From contig NC_030988.1 in NCBI RefSeq assembly GCF_000149955.1, positions 943,872 through 1,007,871 of the forward strand: a DNA stretch of 64,000 nucleotides, given 5' to 3'. Below, in pieces: positions 44,564-54,876 of this stretch. The stretch's first letter is position 1. Every line of letters begins with the position of its first letter. A program made the translations under genes and the position numbers. The stretch comes from Fusarium oxysporum f. sp. lycopersici 4287. Its lineage: Eukaryota; Ascomycota; Sordariomycetes; Hypocreales; Nectriaceae. The notes beneath the pieces were generated by a model. It searched no databases, was not told the origin of the DNA, and was given only the letters and a program-made list of their open reading frames with translations.

Positions 44564-47534
44564 CAAGGTTCCGATCAACTACACCGAAACCCACCGGTTG
44601 ATCGATTGGTGTATTACTCATACACTTACATCAATCAACCTGAACCCTCGACGTGATCAACTACCCTACATCGACGACCCTGGTTGATGTAGGTGTAGTG
44701 GATTTTTGCAGCGGTGGATTTTTAGTGGGACAGGGTATCCAGTTTTGGACATCTGGATCCACCCTGTTAGGAGGTACTGTCTTTTGTGAGGGCAGGGCCA
44801 CACAGACTTTAGTATTTCCTAACTTATTTTCGGGCCCCCAGTAGTTATAGAGGATATCCTGGGGTAATTTCCCGTACAGGTCCAAATTTTCATCGATCTG
44901 TTTGACGCATTCACACCTCCCGTAATGACCGATCCTTTAGAAGACAAAGTCGTTGAGACCTCTCCACCAATTCTTTCACCATCAACGTTACTAGCTGATG
45001 CCCAACAGCTACAGGAAGAACGTCTGTTTCGTCATTTCCGCGGCTGGCTCTTCTCCGAGCGCGCAAAGGACACCTCCTCCTGGACTTGGGACTACGGGTA
45101 TGATATCCAGCGGGCTCATGAGCGAAGATGGGTATGCAAACTCTGCATTCACCAACGAGTCCCCCAGCCGAAGAACTTCACGCATACTGGTCTTCAAAAT
45201 GCCAGCAAACATCTGTTCAAAGAACATCATATTCGGGCGCCAGAGGGCAAGACGAAGTCTTCGACGCAGTTGAAAGCGGAAAGCGTCGAGAAGCAGCACC
45301 GCTCAATAGCTGATACCTTGACGCTCGATCCGGAAAAGCCGCGGGAGCAGGCCATGGCGAACTCCTTCGTCAAGAACTTTGACAGGGACCATTTTCAACG
45401 GATGGTGATGCAATGGATCGTTAAGAGTAATCTTTCCTTTCTCACGGTCGAAGACGAGGATCTCCGAGCCATATTCGATTATCTTAGTCCATCAGTGTCA
45501 ATACGTGGTGGCCACTTATCTGCAGATACCCTCAGGACCAGGATTATCACTGAGTATCAACGACACCGCCACACCGTTATCGACGTCCTTCGACAATCTC
45601 CCGGCCTGATTCACATCTCTTTCGATGGCTGGACGTCGGGAAACCGGCATACCTTGTACGGAATCGCTTGCTTCTTCAGAGATGAGCACAACAAGCCCCG
45701 TAAGATTGTGCTGGGTGTGCCCGAGGTTTCCGTACGCCACAGTGGATCGAATATTGCAGCTCAAGTCCTTGATATCTTGACAGCCTACCAGATTACCGAG
45801 AAAATAGGATATTTCACGCTTGACAACGCAGAGAATAATGATACAGCGATGGGGGCCATTGGTCGTGAACTAGGCTTCACTGGTGCGTCTCGCCGAGGCC
45901 GCTGTTTCGGTCACACGGTCAACTTGTCAGCAAAGGCGTTGCTCTTTGGCAAGAACGCAAGCGCTTTCGAAGAGCAACTCTCCGGCGCGTCGGCCCTGCC
46001 GGAAGCAGACTGGGAATCATGGAGGAGCAAAGGCCCCGTTGGGAAGCTTCATAACCTTGTCTATGACATCTTTCGGTCCAACAGATTGATGTACTTGCTG
46101 CGAGATCTTCAACAAGATGCAATCAGCAAAGCCAGTTCGTTAAGGGAACGATCGAGGAAGCCACTTACTGTGGTGCGAGACAATAATACCCGCTGGCTTT
46201 CCCAACTGTACATGATCCGTAGGGCACTCAAAATTCGGCCATATCTTATCTTACTGGTGGTAAAGTACAAACAGGAGTGGGAAGATGAGAATAGGTCGAA
46301 GAGGACGGGTCAGGTCAGGAAGTCCGCAAAACTGCCACGTATCTGCGAGGAGGAGAACAAGCTAACGGACAGCGACTGGGAAGCCCTCCAGTGCCTGGAG
46401 GAGATATTGACGCATTATGAGAATGTAGTGAGGACTTTGGAGGGTGACGGACAAGTTAGAAAGAGAAGGCGAGGGTTTCTGGGCTCATATGGTAACATAT
46501 GGGATGTGATTCTAGGTTTCGAAGAGCTCCTCTCGAAACTAGAGCAATACAAATTGCTTGCAGCAGGCTTTCCCGACGCCGAACAGTTCAGGATCGGGAT
46601 TAATCTCGCCTGGGACAAGCTTGAAAAGTATTATTCAGCTCTAGATGAAACACCCATCTACTATGCCGCTCTTGCTCTCCATCCTGCATACAAGTGGGCG
46701 TATTTCGAGCACACTTGGGACACCCATCCAGAATGGGTCGACAAGGCTAAGGAGATGGTTTACCGAGTTTGGAGGACCGAGTACGCGAATTCCGATATCC
46801 TCTCTCAAGCAGACGAGTCAGACGACCAACGTCCAGCAAAAAGACGCAAGTTCTTCAGCCCATTCGAGGCCAACAGTCGTCATATGCCGGCAAGATACGA
46901 CTCTTCAGACGATGAAGCAGTCAAAGGTGATGAATACGAGACATGGCAAGGTAGCCGCGAAGTGAGTGATAGGAGAGTTCGCGATCCTATTACGTACTGG
47001 CATGAAAGGAGGTTGAAATACCCTCGACTTTCGCGGATGGCGTTGGACTTTTTGACCATTCAGCCAATGTCTGCAGAGTGCGAGAGGCTCTTTTCAGCTG
47101 CCGGAAGAATGGCGGTGCCGTCGCGAAGCCTTCTGGATGCCCAGATTATCTCCATCTGTCAGGTATCGCGGTCATGGTATAGGGCTGGGATCGTCAAGGA
47201 ACTGGATCCGATGTTGATCTCGTGGCGCGAGGAAGAGCAGATTTATGAGGGTCTTGGGATGAGTGATGGCGAGTTAGCAGAACAAGCAACGGCATGGCTG
47301 AGGGCTCAGGGCGATGAGGGAGAGAGTGAGGGGTAGTAGGCTGGGCAAGTACCATCCATGATCAAGAGCGCAAGTCACGTGAGCGAAGTGTACGACAAAC
47401 CAACCGTCAACTACATCCACCAAAGGCGCTGGTGTAGCACACTACACCCACTACACCGGACAGTTGCTTACATAATTTACATTTACACTACTCTGGGTCG
47501 AAAAGTGTAGTTGGTGTAGTTGATCGGAACCTTG
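44564..47534 (+). mobile_element. hAT transposon 1, apparently autonomous
   Basis: A 2.97-kb element with perfect 22-bp terminal inverted repeats (44564-44585 and 47513-47534, starting CAAGGTTCCGAT). It encloses an uninterrupted 803-codon transposase. The 8-bp flanks (ATCTCTCC left, AACTAGCC right) do not match, so the expected hAT target duplication is missing. It separates an MFS fragment from a PD-(D/E)XK-like gene. Confidence 0.9.
44925..47336 (+). CDS. hAT-family transposase
   Basis: 803 residues in one exon. Near residue 70-105 there is a BED-like zinc finger (WVCKLC ... GLQNASKHLFKEHH). The RNase-H-like core includes IHISFDGWTSGNRHTLYGIA, YFTLDNAENNDTAMGAIGRE and RCFGHTVNLSAKALLFG. 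The C-terminal hAT dimerisation region reads LSRMALDFLTIQPMSAECER followed by LFSAAG. These are the standard signatures. No frameshift or stop is present, so it could still be active. Cut-and-paste transposases of this type act on the 22-bp inverted repeats around the gene. Confidence 0.93.
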   Translation: MTDPLEDKVVETSPPILSPSTLLADAQQLQEERLFRHFRGWLFSERAKDTSSWTWDYGYDIQRAHERRWVCKLCIHQRVPQPKNFTHTGLQNASKHLFKEHHIRAPEGKTKSSTQLKAESVEKQHRSIADTLTLDPEKPREQAMANSFVKNFDRDHFQRMVMQWIVKSNLSFLTVEDEDLRAIFDYLSPSVSIRGGHLSADTLRTRIITEYQRHRHTVIDVLRQSPGLIHISFDGWTSGNRHTLYGIACFFRDEHNKPRKIVLGVPEVSVRHSGSNIAAQVLDILTAYQITEKIGYFTLDNAENNDTAMGAIGRELGFTGASRRGRCFGHTVNLSAKALLFGKNASAFEEQLSGASALPEADWESWRSKGPVGKLHNLVYDIFRSNRLMYLLRDLQQDAISKASSLRERSRKPLTVVRDNNTRWLSQLYMIRRALKIRPYLILLVVKYKQEWEDENRSKRTGQVRKSAKLPRICEEENKLTDSDWEALQCLEEILTHYENVVRTLEGDGQVRKRRRGFLGSYGNIWDVILGFEELLSKLEQYKLLAAGFPDAEQFRIGINLAWDKLEKYYSALDETPIYYAALALHPAYKWAYFEHTWDTHPEWVDKAKEMVYRVWRTEYANSDILSQADESDDQRPAKRRKFFSPFEANSRHMPARYDSSDDEAVKGDEYETWQGSREVSDRRVRDPITYWHERRLKYPRLSRMALDFLTIQPMSAECERLFSAAGRMAVPSRSLLDAQIISICQVSRSWYRAGIVKELDPMLISWREEEQIYEGLGMSDGELAEQATAWLRAQGDEGESEG

Positions 47535-47536
47535 AA

Positions 47537-48803
47537 CTAGCCTCTTCGCTTGGCTGCCCGAGGCTTGTAGTCCTCATCCGCCTCGTTCTCAAACACATAG
47601 TCGTCATCAGCCTGATGGTACTTCTGCGCAACAGCATCTTCCTGCCTAGCAATCTTGTCCTCATCCTCGGGTCTCAGCTGCTGCACGGGACTGGACGACA
47701 GTCTGCGCTTTCTCATGATCCGCTTCGATTTGACACCCACGTTTGCGCAGGTGGATTCCTGCTCCCGCTGCCGTTGCTGGGCGTCTTTAAAGAGCTGGGC
47801 TAGTTGAGAGAACTGAATGTTGATCTCGGCGCTGGGCCAAACGCTGGACACTTCCTCTGTGGCAAAGTCGTGGAGATAAATCGTCAGAGACTCATCAGGA
47901 TTCATGGCCTCGCCGTCGGATGAGAGGAATGGCTAGCACACTCAATCAGCGCGATTTGGAATAAGTCGGGCACAGATAACATACCTTAGCATGAACGTGC
48001 TGAGACGTTGTCAGCTCCTCATCATCTGCAGATTCGATAATTTTCGGACGCCATAGCGATACTGTCGATAGCCCGCGGTTATAGTTGAGATCGATCCCGA
48101 TAAATAGCTTGACATCAGCGTTAGAGTAGAGAATGTAATCTTGCGCAAGTCGCCTCAGATCTTTACCATCCTGCGAGTACGACACTTCAACAACCACACC
48201 GGGATAGACTGTTCCAGGGTACTTGAACAGGATGTCTGGTTCGCGCTTGATCTCATCGTTCTCGTCATCCACCTCCTTCAGAAGGACGCGCGATCCCATG
48301 GCGCTCTCGATCCTGCTGGCGACATCTTTCGTCTCGTCGGTGCGGCTTGTGACGAGCTTGTTCAGCTGTGTGCAAACTTCGTCCCTGAAGTATATGGCAA
48401 AAAAGTCATGTGTCGGCGAAGGCATGCGAATCGTGAGACAGCTGCGCCTTGGTTCGTAGTCGAATCTCTTGAAGGTTCGCTCGATCTTGGTGTGAAGTTT
48501 GCGATATTGTTTCTGGTCGAGTTTGAACTGTGCGAATTCTGAAACGTCAGTTGTTGACGACAGAAGCTTGTGCTGCAATAGCGCGTCGGGAAGTCGGTAG
48601 TCACTATCGTCGACGACGCCTTGCACAGGGCGCTCAGCTGTCGTGGGAGGAGAGGGAAGGAGAGGGCTGTATTTCTCGGGCGGAGTAGTGCTGAGAGATG
48701 TTGACAGCTGGGTTTGATTGTTCTTGAGGATATTGACGTGCTGGGAATCTACTTCATCGGCCATGTTCGGCGTCGGGTCGTGATCTGGGGTTGTTCGCGA
48801 CAT
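47537..48803 (-). CDS. PD-(D/E)XK-like hypothetical protein
   Basis: Exon 1 (48803-47985) and exon 2 (47932-47537) join in phase 0 across a 52-bp intron, giving 404 residues. The core KREPDILFKYPGTVYPGVVV followed by EVSYSQDGKDLRRLAQDYIL resembles the PD...ExK arrangement of restriction-endonuclease-like folds, with Ser where Lys is usual. A strand LFIGIDLNYN and SLWRPKI follow. I associate this layout with a widespread fungal family of unknown function. The tail is highly charged with NLS-like clusters (KSKRIMRKRR, PRAAKRRG). The stop is 3 bp from the hAT inverted repeat. Nuclease activity is not shown. Confidence 0.65.
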
Positions 48804-49287
48804 ATCGCGCGGATCTTGATGTTGACATGGAAGTTGATGTTTGTTTGTGTCGGAGCGGATTATTGATTTAGCAGAAAGGATGTGTGTGGGTCAGCGATGG
48901 TCGGACCCTGATTGTTCCGTTCCCGAATTCCTTAACCCCGCCCCTACTCCAGACTCGCAGCTGCATTACTGGGTCAGCTCCAAGGGGACAAGCGAGGCTG
49001 GGAAATGTGGCGAGGAGAAGGGATTGGTGAGGTTTGAGGGCCTCAGGGCCAGAAGTCCGAAAAAACAATGTAACGAGATTTTACGTTGCGGGCCTTATGA
49101 GGCGTATCCTCCCGGGCGGAATAAATTCATTCATTCATTCATTCATTCAAATCCAAGGTTCCTGACTAAAATGGTTGTTCCTGATTCAGGCAAGGATTGC
49201 GATCTTGTGTAATTGTCGCAGGCCGGGCATGGTCTCAACGATCCTCAGGAACAACAGCCCTTAGTAATCAAGCTGGGTGATTTAAAG
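48804..49287. other. spacer with retroposon-like 3' end
   Basis: At about 49060-49150 a GC-rich hairpin-prone stretch ends in CCCGGGCGGAATAAA followed by (ATTC)n. This resembles the 3' end plus microsatellite tail of the SINE-like elements elsewhere in the window. I cannot fix its 5' limit. Confidence 0.45.
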
Positions 49288-51748
49288 TAGGGATGGATTT
49301 AATACCGTATCATTAAATAAAATGCGCTTTTTGTATTAAATATTTAAAACAGGCGCGTTTTATATGTATTATATTCCATTCCCTATTAGGATTAGCTCCT
49401 TCCAGAACTGGCTTAGTGTATAGGATCATTATAACCTTAATCCCTGTTCCGACCTCCTTTTCTCCACAGCCTTCAACAGCCTATCGCTGTATCCCCTGAA
49501 ACTTCCCAATCTGACTTCCCACTACCTTCAGACCCTTCGTGCTTCTTCTACAATGCCTCGAACCTCTGGAAGGCCAGCCGACCACCAGGTCCACCGAGAA
49601 TTTATCACGATTTCCTCGGACGCTAGCTCAGGGTTCAAGAACTCACGAGTCAAGTGCAAGCACTGTGGCCACGAGACAGCCAAAGGCACTACTCGTCAGA
49701 AGAAGCACTTACTTCGCCATTGCCCCAATTACAGAGGGCAGCAACAGTCTGAGCAGTCTCAACTTACTCAGCACTTTCCTGTGGTAGACAAGACTTTTAA
49801 GCAGATGCTTGATGAGCTTGCTGCTAGAGCAATTTTCGCTGATGGCCGTCCATTTAACCTATTCGAGTCCAAACGAATGCGAATTCTGTTGAACAAGCTG
49901 AATACTGCTTGGCAACCACCGTCTCGTCGCCGAGTGCAGCGGCTGCTAGCCCCGACCTATTCTGAGTACCGCAACCAAGTCCAAGATATCCTCGACCAGA
50001 CAGAACGTATCAACGTGATCTTTGACGGCTCAGACAATATCACGAGTCATCGAATTATCAATATCTCGATACAGGTGGCAAATGGTCTGGCGTTCTATTG
50101 GAAGACGTTTGATACGGGACAGATTCAACACACGGCTGAGCACTACATCGATCTTTTGTATCCTGAGCTGGAGATAATTTGCAAGGGTAACTTCTTGCGC
50201 ATTAACTCGTTTTTGCACAGATACGGATAGTGTGATGAGGAAAGCTCATGTGCATTTGGCTGCAAGAAAGGAATTCCAACATTGCTTCTTTTCGCTCTGC
50301 GATTCACATGGGCTACAGCTACTCATCAAGGACATCCTAGAGCAGCCGTTCTTTGAGGAGGCATTCAAAAGCGCTACATTAATTGTCACCTTCTTCAAGA
50401 AGTCGAAACTGCAGTTGGCTCGATTGAGAGAAGCACAAAAGGCAGCTTGGGGCCACCATAAGGCGTTTTTATCTGCGTGCGTCTTTCAGTTTTTCTGACT
50501 CTTAGCTCTAACTAACCGCTCGCTTTAGCGCAATCACACGCTGGGGCAGTCAATTCAATGCTTTATGGTCAGTTTTACACTGTAAAGAACCTCTCCAAAC
50601 ATACGCTCGCCGCCCTGACGTGAGGGCAGAGCTAGCCTCCGGGTCTCTCGAGCTTCTTCCGAGGGTGCTGGAGTCTGTCAATAACCCTCACTTCTGGATA
50701 CGCCTAGAGACTGTTTTGGCTATAATTAAGCCTGTTAGCAGTCGTCAGCATGCCTCAGAAGCCGATCGGGCTCACATCGGCCATGTGATTCCTCGTTGGC
50801 TGGAGATTAAAGCAGAATGGAAAGCACTTGACGATTCTCAGCAACATAAAGACGTGAATTTCAGCGAGCTGTATTCAGTATGGTTAAACCGTATGGATAA
50901 ACAGACATATGATATTCATTATGCAGGATTTGCATTAAGGCCTGACACAGTCGGGACTAAGCTTGAAGAACAGCTGATGATGAAAGTGCTTCAGTTCTTT
51001 AAGTCAGCAGTCAATCCTGCTGACCACCTTCATATTGTTCGAGAATTTAACCACTTCCGAGCACAATCGGGGGGCCAGTTTGCTGCCGGGGGCTTGGTCT
51101 ATTCAAAAGAATGGACGCCATTAGATGCTTGGATGCTTCTTGATAACCAGGGCAGCAAGCTGGCTGCACTTGCAGTCCGAATCTTTGGAACCATAGCCAA
51201 TTCAGTTCCCTCAGAGAGATCATTCTCGGCGGTTAACTTCCTCCACAGCAAGGCACGCAACAGGCTCACACCAGCCAACGCTGACAAGTTGGCCTTCATC
51301 TACATGAACGAACGGGTGCTAGAGAGGATAACGCAGTCTCAGAATCAACCTCTTGGTCATCGCGATGAGGTTGATTCTACAGTGGTTAGCTGGGAAGATT
51401 TGACAGAAGACGGTTGGCTTACTCTCGAAGATACGTATATGGAAATCCATTGCGCATCAAGTCTGGAAGTTGACGCTGTTATCGGCGAGTTCACTCACCA
51501 ACCCGCCTCCGACGGAGAGGAGACGATTGTGGAAAAATTTGAGGTCCAAGATGGGTCAGAGAGTGAAGGAACGGGGGGGAATTGACCTAATTTGGCTTGG
51601 TTATCTGTAGTATATGACTGTTGGGCGGCTTCATACATGGTAGCAATATTGCAATAAAAAACGCGTTTTTTATTCGGAATAAAATACAGTTTCATTATAA
51701 TAAAAAACAGTTTAATACACACTTGTATTAAACACGTGCCCATCCCTA
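49288..51748 (+). mobile_element. hAT transposon 2
   Basis: About 2.46 kb. The ends read TAGGGATGG at 49288 and CCATCCCTA ending at 51748, a short inverted repeat like many hAT termini. AT-rich subterminal DNA precedes and follows an intact spliced transposase. The 8-bp flanks differ (ATTTAAAG and GAGTCGAT). The right flank runs straight into another BED-finger gene on the minus strand, so it inserted in that gene, whose other half is gone. Confidence 0.8.
49553..51585 (+). CDS. hAT-family transposase, three exons
   Basis: Exons 49553-50186, 50221-50476 and 50529-51585 join to 648 residues. A BED-type zinc finger starts it (VKCKHCGHETAKGTTRQKKH then LLRHC). The core has NVIFDGSDNITSHRIINISI, HCFFSLCDSHGLQLLIKDIL and ITRWGSQFNALW. 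The C-terminal hAT motif is SVPSERSFSAVNFLHSKARN. Intron 1 is only 34 bp (GTAAC start, CACAG end), short even for a fungus, but skipping it is needed to stay in frame. No stop or frameshift otherwise. Unlike the single-exon hAT at 44925 it belongs to a different hAT subgroup. Confidence 0.85.
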
Positions 51749-52031
51749 GAGTCGATTGCTGTGAGTTTTGAGACGTCTCACTAGCCTGGATAAGTTGCCG
51801 GTGTCGATTTTGAGCATGGGTTATGGCATTGCTCGTGTATCCATTGCTCCAGCGAGTTGAGCAGTGAAGACAGACGTATTCCCTTCGACCATAAGACTTC
51901 CGAACCCTTCCAATTTGAGTCTTGTTCTTCTCAGGATACTCAACACGGAAGAAGCTGTAGAAGTCCCAGCCCAGCCGCTCGATGGCTGTTAATTGAGCAG
52001 ATGTTGAACTGATAGGCGATGAGCTAGCCAT
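51749..52031 (-). pseudogene. BED-finger transposase, N-terminal fragment
   Basis: Start MASSSPISSTSAQLTAIERL at 52031. It continues to a BED-type finger YVCLHCSTRWSNGYTSNAIT followed by HAQNRH, then is cut by the inverted repeat of hAT transposon 2. The remaining transposase is not found on the far side. This is probably the start of another hAT-type transposase gene into which hAT 2 jumped. Confidence 0.65.
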
Positions 52032-52697
52032 AGTCGAGATTCTAGGAATAAGTGCTTAAGCATATGGCACCCTAATGGTGCCTAAAGCGTCTAGGATTTG
52101 CAATGAGATTCGCAGTATTAAAACAATAGAGACAGGGCAGCTCGGCCATAGCATTGATTGAAAAAGTCATCACTCGCATGTGGAAAATATCGAATCGAAG
52201 AAACCTCTTAACTTCTATCTAATGAGGGACTGGGAGCTGGCTTCTTGTAGCTATGTTTCGACATAAGCAGCATTGATGGTCTTTAGGCAGCCGTATGCTG
52301 CCTTGCGCTAGTTGTGATGTGGCGTTCGTGCTGTCCGTGAAATTATTCACGACAGTTATCCTTGGCCGTGACAGAGCTTATCCGAGGAGTAAAGAGAACA
52401 CAAACTTATATGTCTGTCTGCTAACGGTGGGCGTCTAAGAGCCATAAGTGTGCCAAGGGTCGTAGCCATCAGTGAGGTCGCTTACTACTCAGCCGGTGGC
52501 GGATAGCTTCACGACGTAACAAGGCCATCGTGACACGTCACGTTTCTGGTGTATACGATAAAACCAATATCTGATCAGCTAACACTACCAACTTGACCAA
52601 TTATATGGAGCGCCTTATTGTTGTACAACAGTTGTTTGGGAAGTCCGGTAGTGTTGTACAACTTCAACAAAAGTAGTGTTGTACAACTATACAACAG
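52032..52697. other. spacer with clustered palindromes
   Basis: No gene to about 52600. At 52617-52715 the palindrome GTTGTACAAC or close variants occur about four times, as in subterminal repeats of a DNA transposon. Confidence 0.5.
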
Positions 52698-53579
52698 TTG
52701 TACTCATATAACAACACTACAATACGCATGTATGCCCCCCGGATTATTATTGAGCCCCATAAGCTGTTTAACCGCCTAGCAGCTAGTTCAAAGCTTCCGC
52801 CAACAAGCACACAGCGTGAGCCTTGTGCATTTGAAGCCATTGAGAAAGAAACAAGCCAAAAGGCGCCACCAAAGTGTTCCAAATGTGGCACGGTGGGCCA
52901 TACATCGAGGTCTAAGGTATGTGCCTTACGCTATGACTATCTTGTGGAAGCTCCAATAAGAGCCTTTACAACAACAAATACAGTGCAGGCTCCTAATGAC
53001 TCATCTACAACTACGCATACAATAACACACACAACTACTCGCTCTATAACCCGCTCAGCATCCCCGGCATCTCTGTCAGGAGTCTCTATGATATCTGAGA
53101 CTATAGCCGTTATAACAACGCACACAACAGCGCACACAACAACTCGTAGAGTATCTCCTCCAGCACCTACACCACTAGCTGCGGCTCCTGCGTTACGAGC
53201 TGATGACCCGCGTGCTATCTACCAACGGTACAAAGAAGCACGAGAGGCTTGGTATGCCACAGTGCCCCGGGGAGGGCTGAGGACCAATCAGCAATATAGG
53301 AAGGCTATGGGGTTGCCGGCGCGGTATAGCAAGATAGAGCTCCAATGGTGTCTTAACTACAAGCAAATGGGGCCGCGTTGCAGGGAGGAATCCGGCACGA
53401 GAGAGTGGACTAAGGAGGAGCAGTTCAGTTATCTTGACTGGGATAAAGCTGAGAATGAGCGAGTTGAACAGAATGTAGGGGAAGAGATGGCAGAGAAGCC
53501 TTTTCCACAGCGGCGAGGGATGCAACATATCTGGGATGCTGCCGAGAGAGATGTTTTACAGCAGGGAGGAGGGGCCTAG
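52698..53579 (+). CDS. CCHC zinc-knuckle protein, probably transposon-associated
   Basis: 293 codons from an ATG at 52698; a second ATG (MYAPRIIIEPHKLF) lies 10 codons in. A zinc knuckle CSKCGTVGHTSRSKVC (C-x2-C-x4-H-x6-C) sits near residue 70. The middle is Thr/His-rich and low-complexity (TTTHTITHTTTRS and ITTHTTAHTTTRR). The C-terminal third is charged and helical (YQRYKEAREAWYATVP, YSKIELQWCLNYKQMG). I do not recognise the family. Zinc knuckles of this form end some fungal transposases, and the palindromes on both sides support a mobile-element origin. There is no catalytic core. Confidence 0.45.
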   Translation: MYSYNNTTIRMYAPRIIIEPHKLFNRLAASSKLPPTSTQREPCAFEAIEKETSQKAPPKCSKCGTVGHTSRSKVCALRYDYLVEAPIRAFTTTNTVQAPNDSSTTTHTITHTTTRSITRSASPASLSGVSMISETIAVITTHTTAHTTTRRVSPPAPTPLAAAPALRADDPRAIYQRYKEAREAWYATVPRGGLRTNQQYRKAMGLPARYSKIELQWCLNYKQMGPRCREESGTREWTKEEQFSYLDWDKAENERVEQNVGEEMAEKPFPQRRGMQHIWDAAERDVLQQGGGA

Positions 53580-54029
53580 TGGGAACGCCCCTTACTAACA
53601 TTTGCAAATCTAATGGGAAATATGATTGATATGTATCGTTTGAATGAGAAAGAAAAGGTAAAACTCCGAGTGTAGGATTGGTGGTCCAATAGCTTGATTT
53701 GAGGAAGGTGTAGTTAAGTTCCAATGTAGGGTCAAGTAGGCTTGGCAATGCAGCACCAACAACATAATGCTACTTTTATTGAGCTGTCCTACAATATCAC
53801 TGCGTTCCCCGCCATATCCACTGAACATACGCATTCGAATCAACGCTCCAAACATGAATCCTTGAACCCTCTATCGCCCGGAGCTGTGGCAGGTTGTTGG
53901 TCATTCCTACAGCGGCCGTTGATGGAAGATACTCACTCACACACGCGGATCGGGCTTACATAACGAATCTTATTTGCACATCGGGATGTGCGCAAAGTCA
54001 CGTGATATTAAACGCACAGCCGGATGTGC
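53580..54029. other. spacer
   Basis: No gene. Ends with a short inverted repeat (GCACATCGGGATGTGC). Confidence 0.5.
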
Positions 54030-54215
54030 GTGTATGAGATCCCCTTACTGTAGATAAGATTATCTAATCTTATCAGATAAGGGTGCTACACGGCCGATAG
54101 CATTTTAGCTATCGTGATATCACACTTAGCTGAAAAAAAGTGTGATATATATTCACGGTGATATATATCACTTTAGCACTTTAGCACCGTGTGATATCAC
54201 TTGAGCATATCACAA
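54030..54215. repeat. inverted-repeat-rich AT tract
   Basis: Stacked hairpins: GATAAGATTA/TAATCTTATC near 54053-54075, CGATAGC/GCTATCG near 54096-54115, ATATCACACT/AGTGTGATAT near 54118-54150, and further GTGATATCAC palindromes to 54200. It looks like a foldback element or the end of a palindromic transposon. Confidence 0.65.
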
Positions 54216-54484
54216 TACGCAAGTCTGCATCGATGAAGTCGGGGTCAGAAGAGGGTGTGCTGGGCACGGGGGATGGTTCCAATACCATAGCGATGGCTTA
54301 ATGGTATTGGAAATGAATTCAAGAGAGAGAAAGTCTGTTGGTCATCGCCATTGTGGCTGCGGGACTTGTATTGAAGCTTCTGAACGGATGAGTATGAGCC
54401 ATTGGCCGCTTTTCAACAAAGTAAATTTGTAACAAGCTAACTTAACTTAGACTAGATCAATGAAATAGTGGGGATGCCGGCGTG

Positions 54485-54570
54485 AGTTTCATGAGTTAAC
54501 TCATGAGTCAGCGGCGATAACTCAGACTCAACTCATATGAGCTTTGTGAGTTTGAGTTAACTCAAATGCC
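54485..54570. repeat. GAGTTAACTC palindrome cluster
   Basis: CATGAGTTAACTCATG and TTGAGTTAACTCAA are perfect palindromes, with related half-sites between them, ending about 30 bp before the copia family 2 LTR. Confidence 0.7.
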
Positions 54571-54595
54571 CAGGTATGTGGTGTTTTTGACATAG

Positions 54596-54801
54596 TGTTG
54601 AATGTTGGAGGGTTCACCCTCAACTTCAGGATTAAGGTTCAGGATTAAAGTTTGACGCCCTAAACTTAGATCGTAGGACTTTCATCTAGGACTTTCTAGG
54701 ACTCAAGTCCTAGAAGGAACCAGTTGAAGATATAAGGTCTCAATGGTCCTTCGATTGCGAAAGGATCAAGAAATATACACGATTCACCTTAATATCTGAC
54801 A
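54596..54801 (+). repeat. copia family 2 copy A, left LTR
   Basis: 206 bp, TG...CA. Confidence 0.92.
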
Positions 54802-54876
54802 ATTAAGAGTCTCATTGCCTCAACCATTTTTATTTTTATTTTTCAATACCTTGAAGAACCCTCTTTCTCATACATA

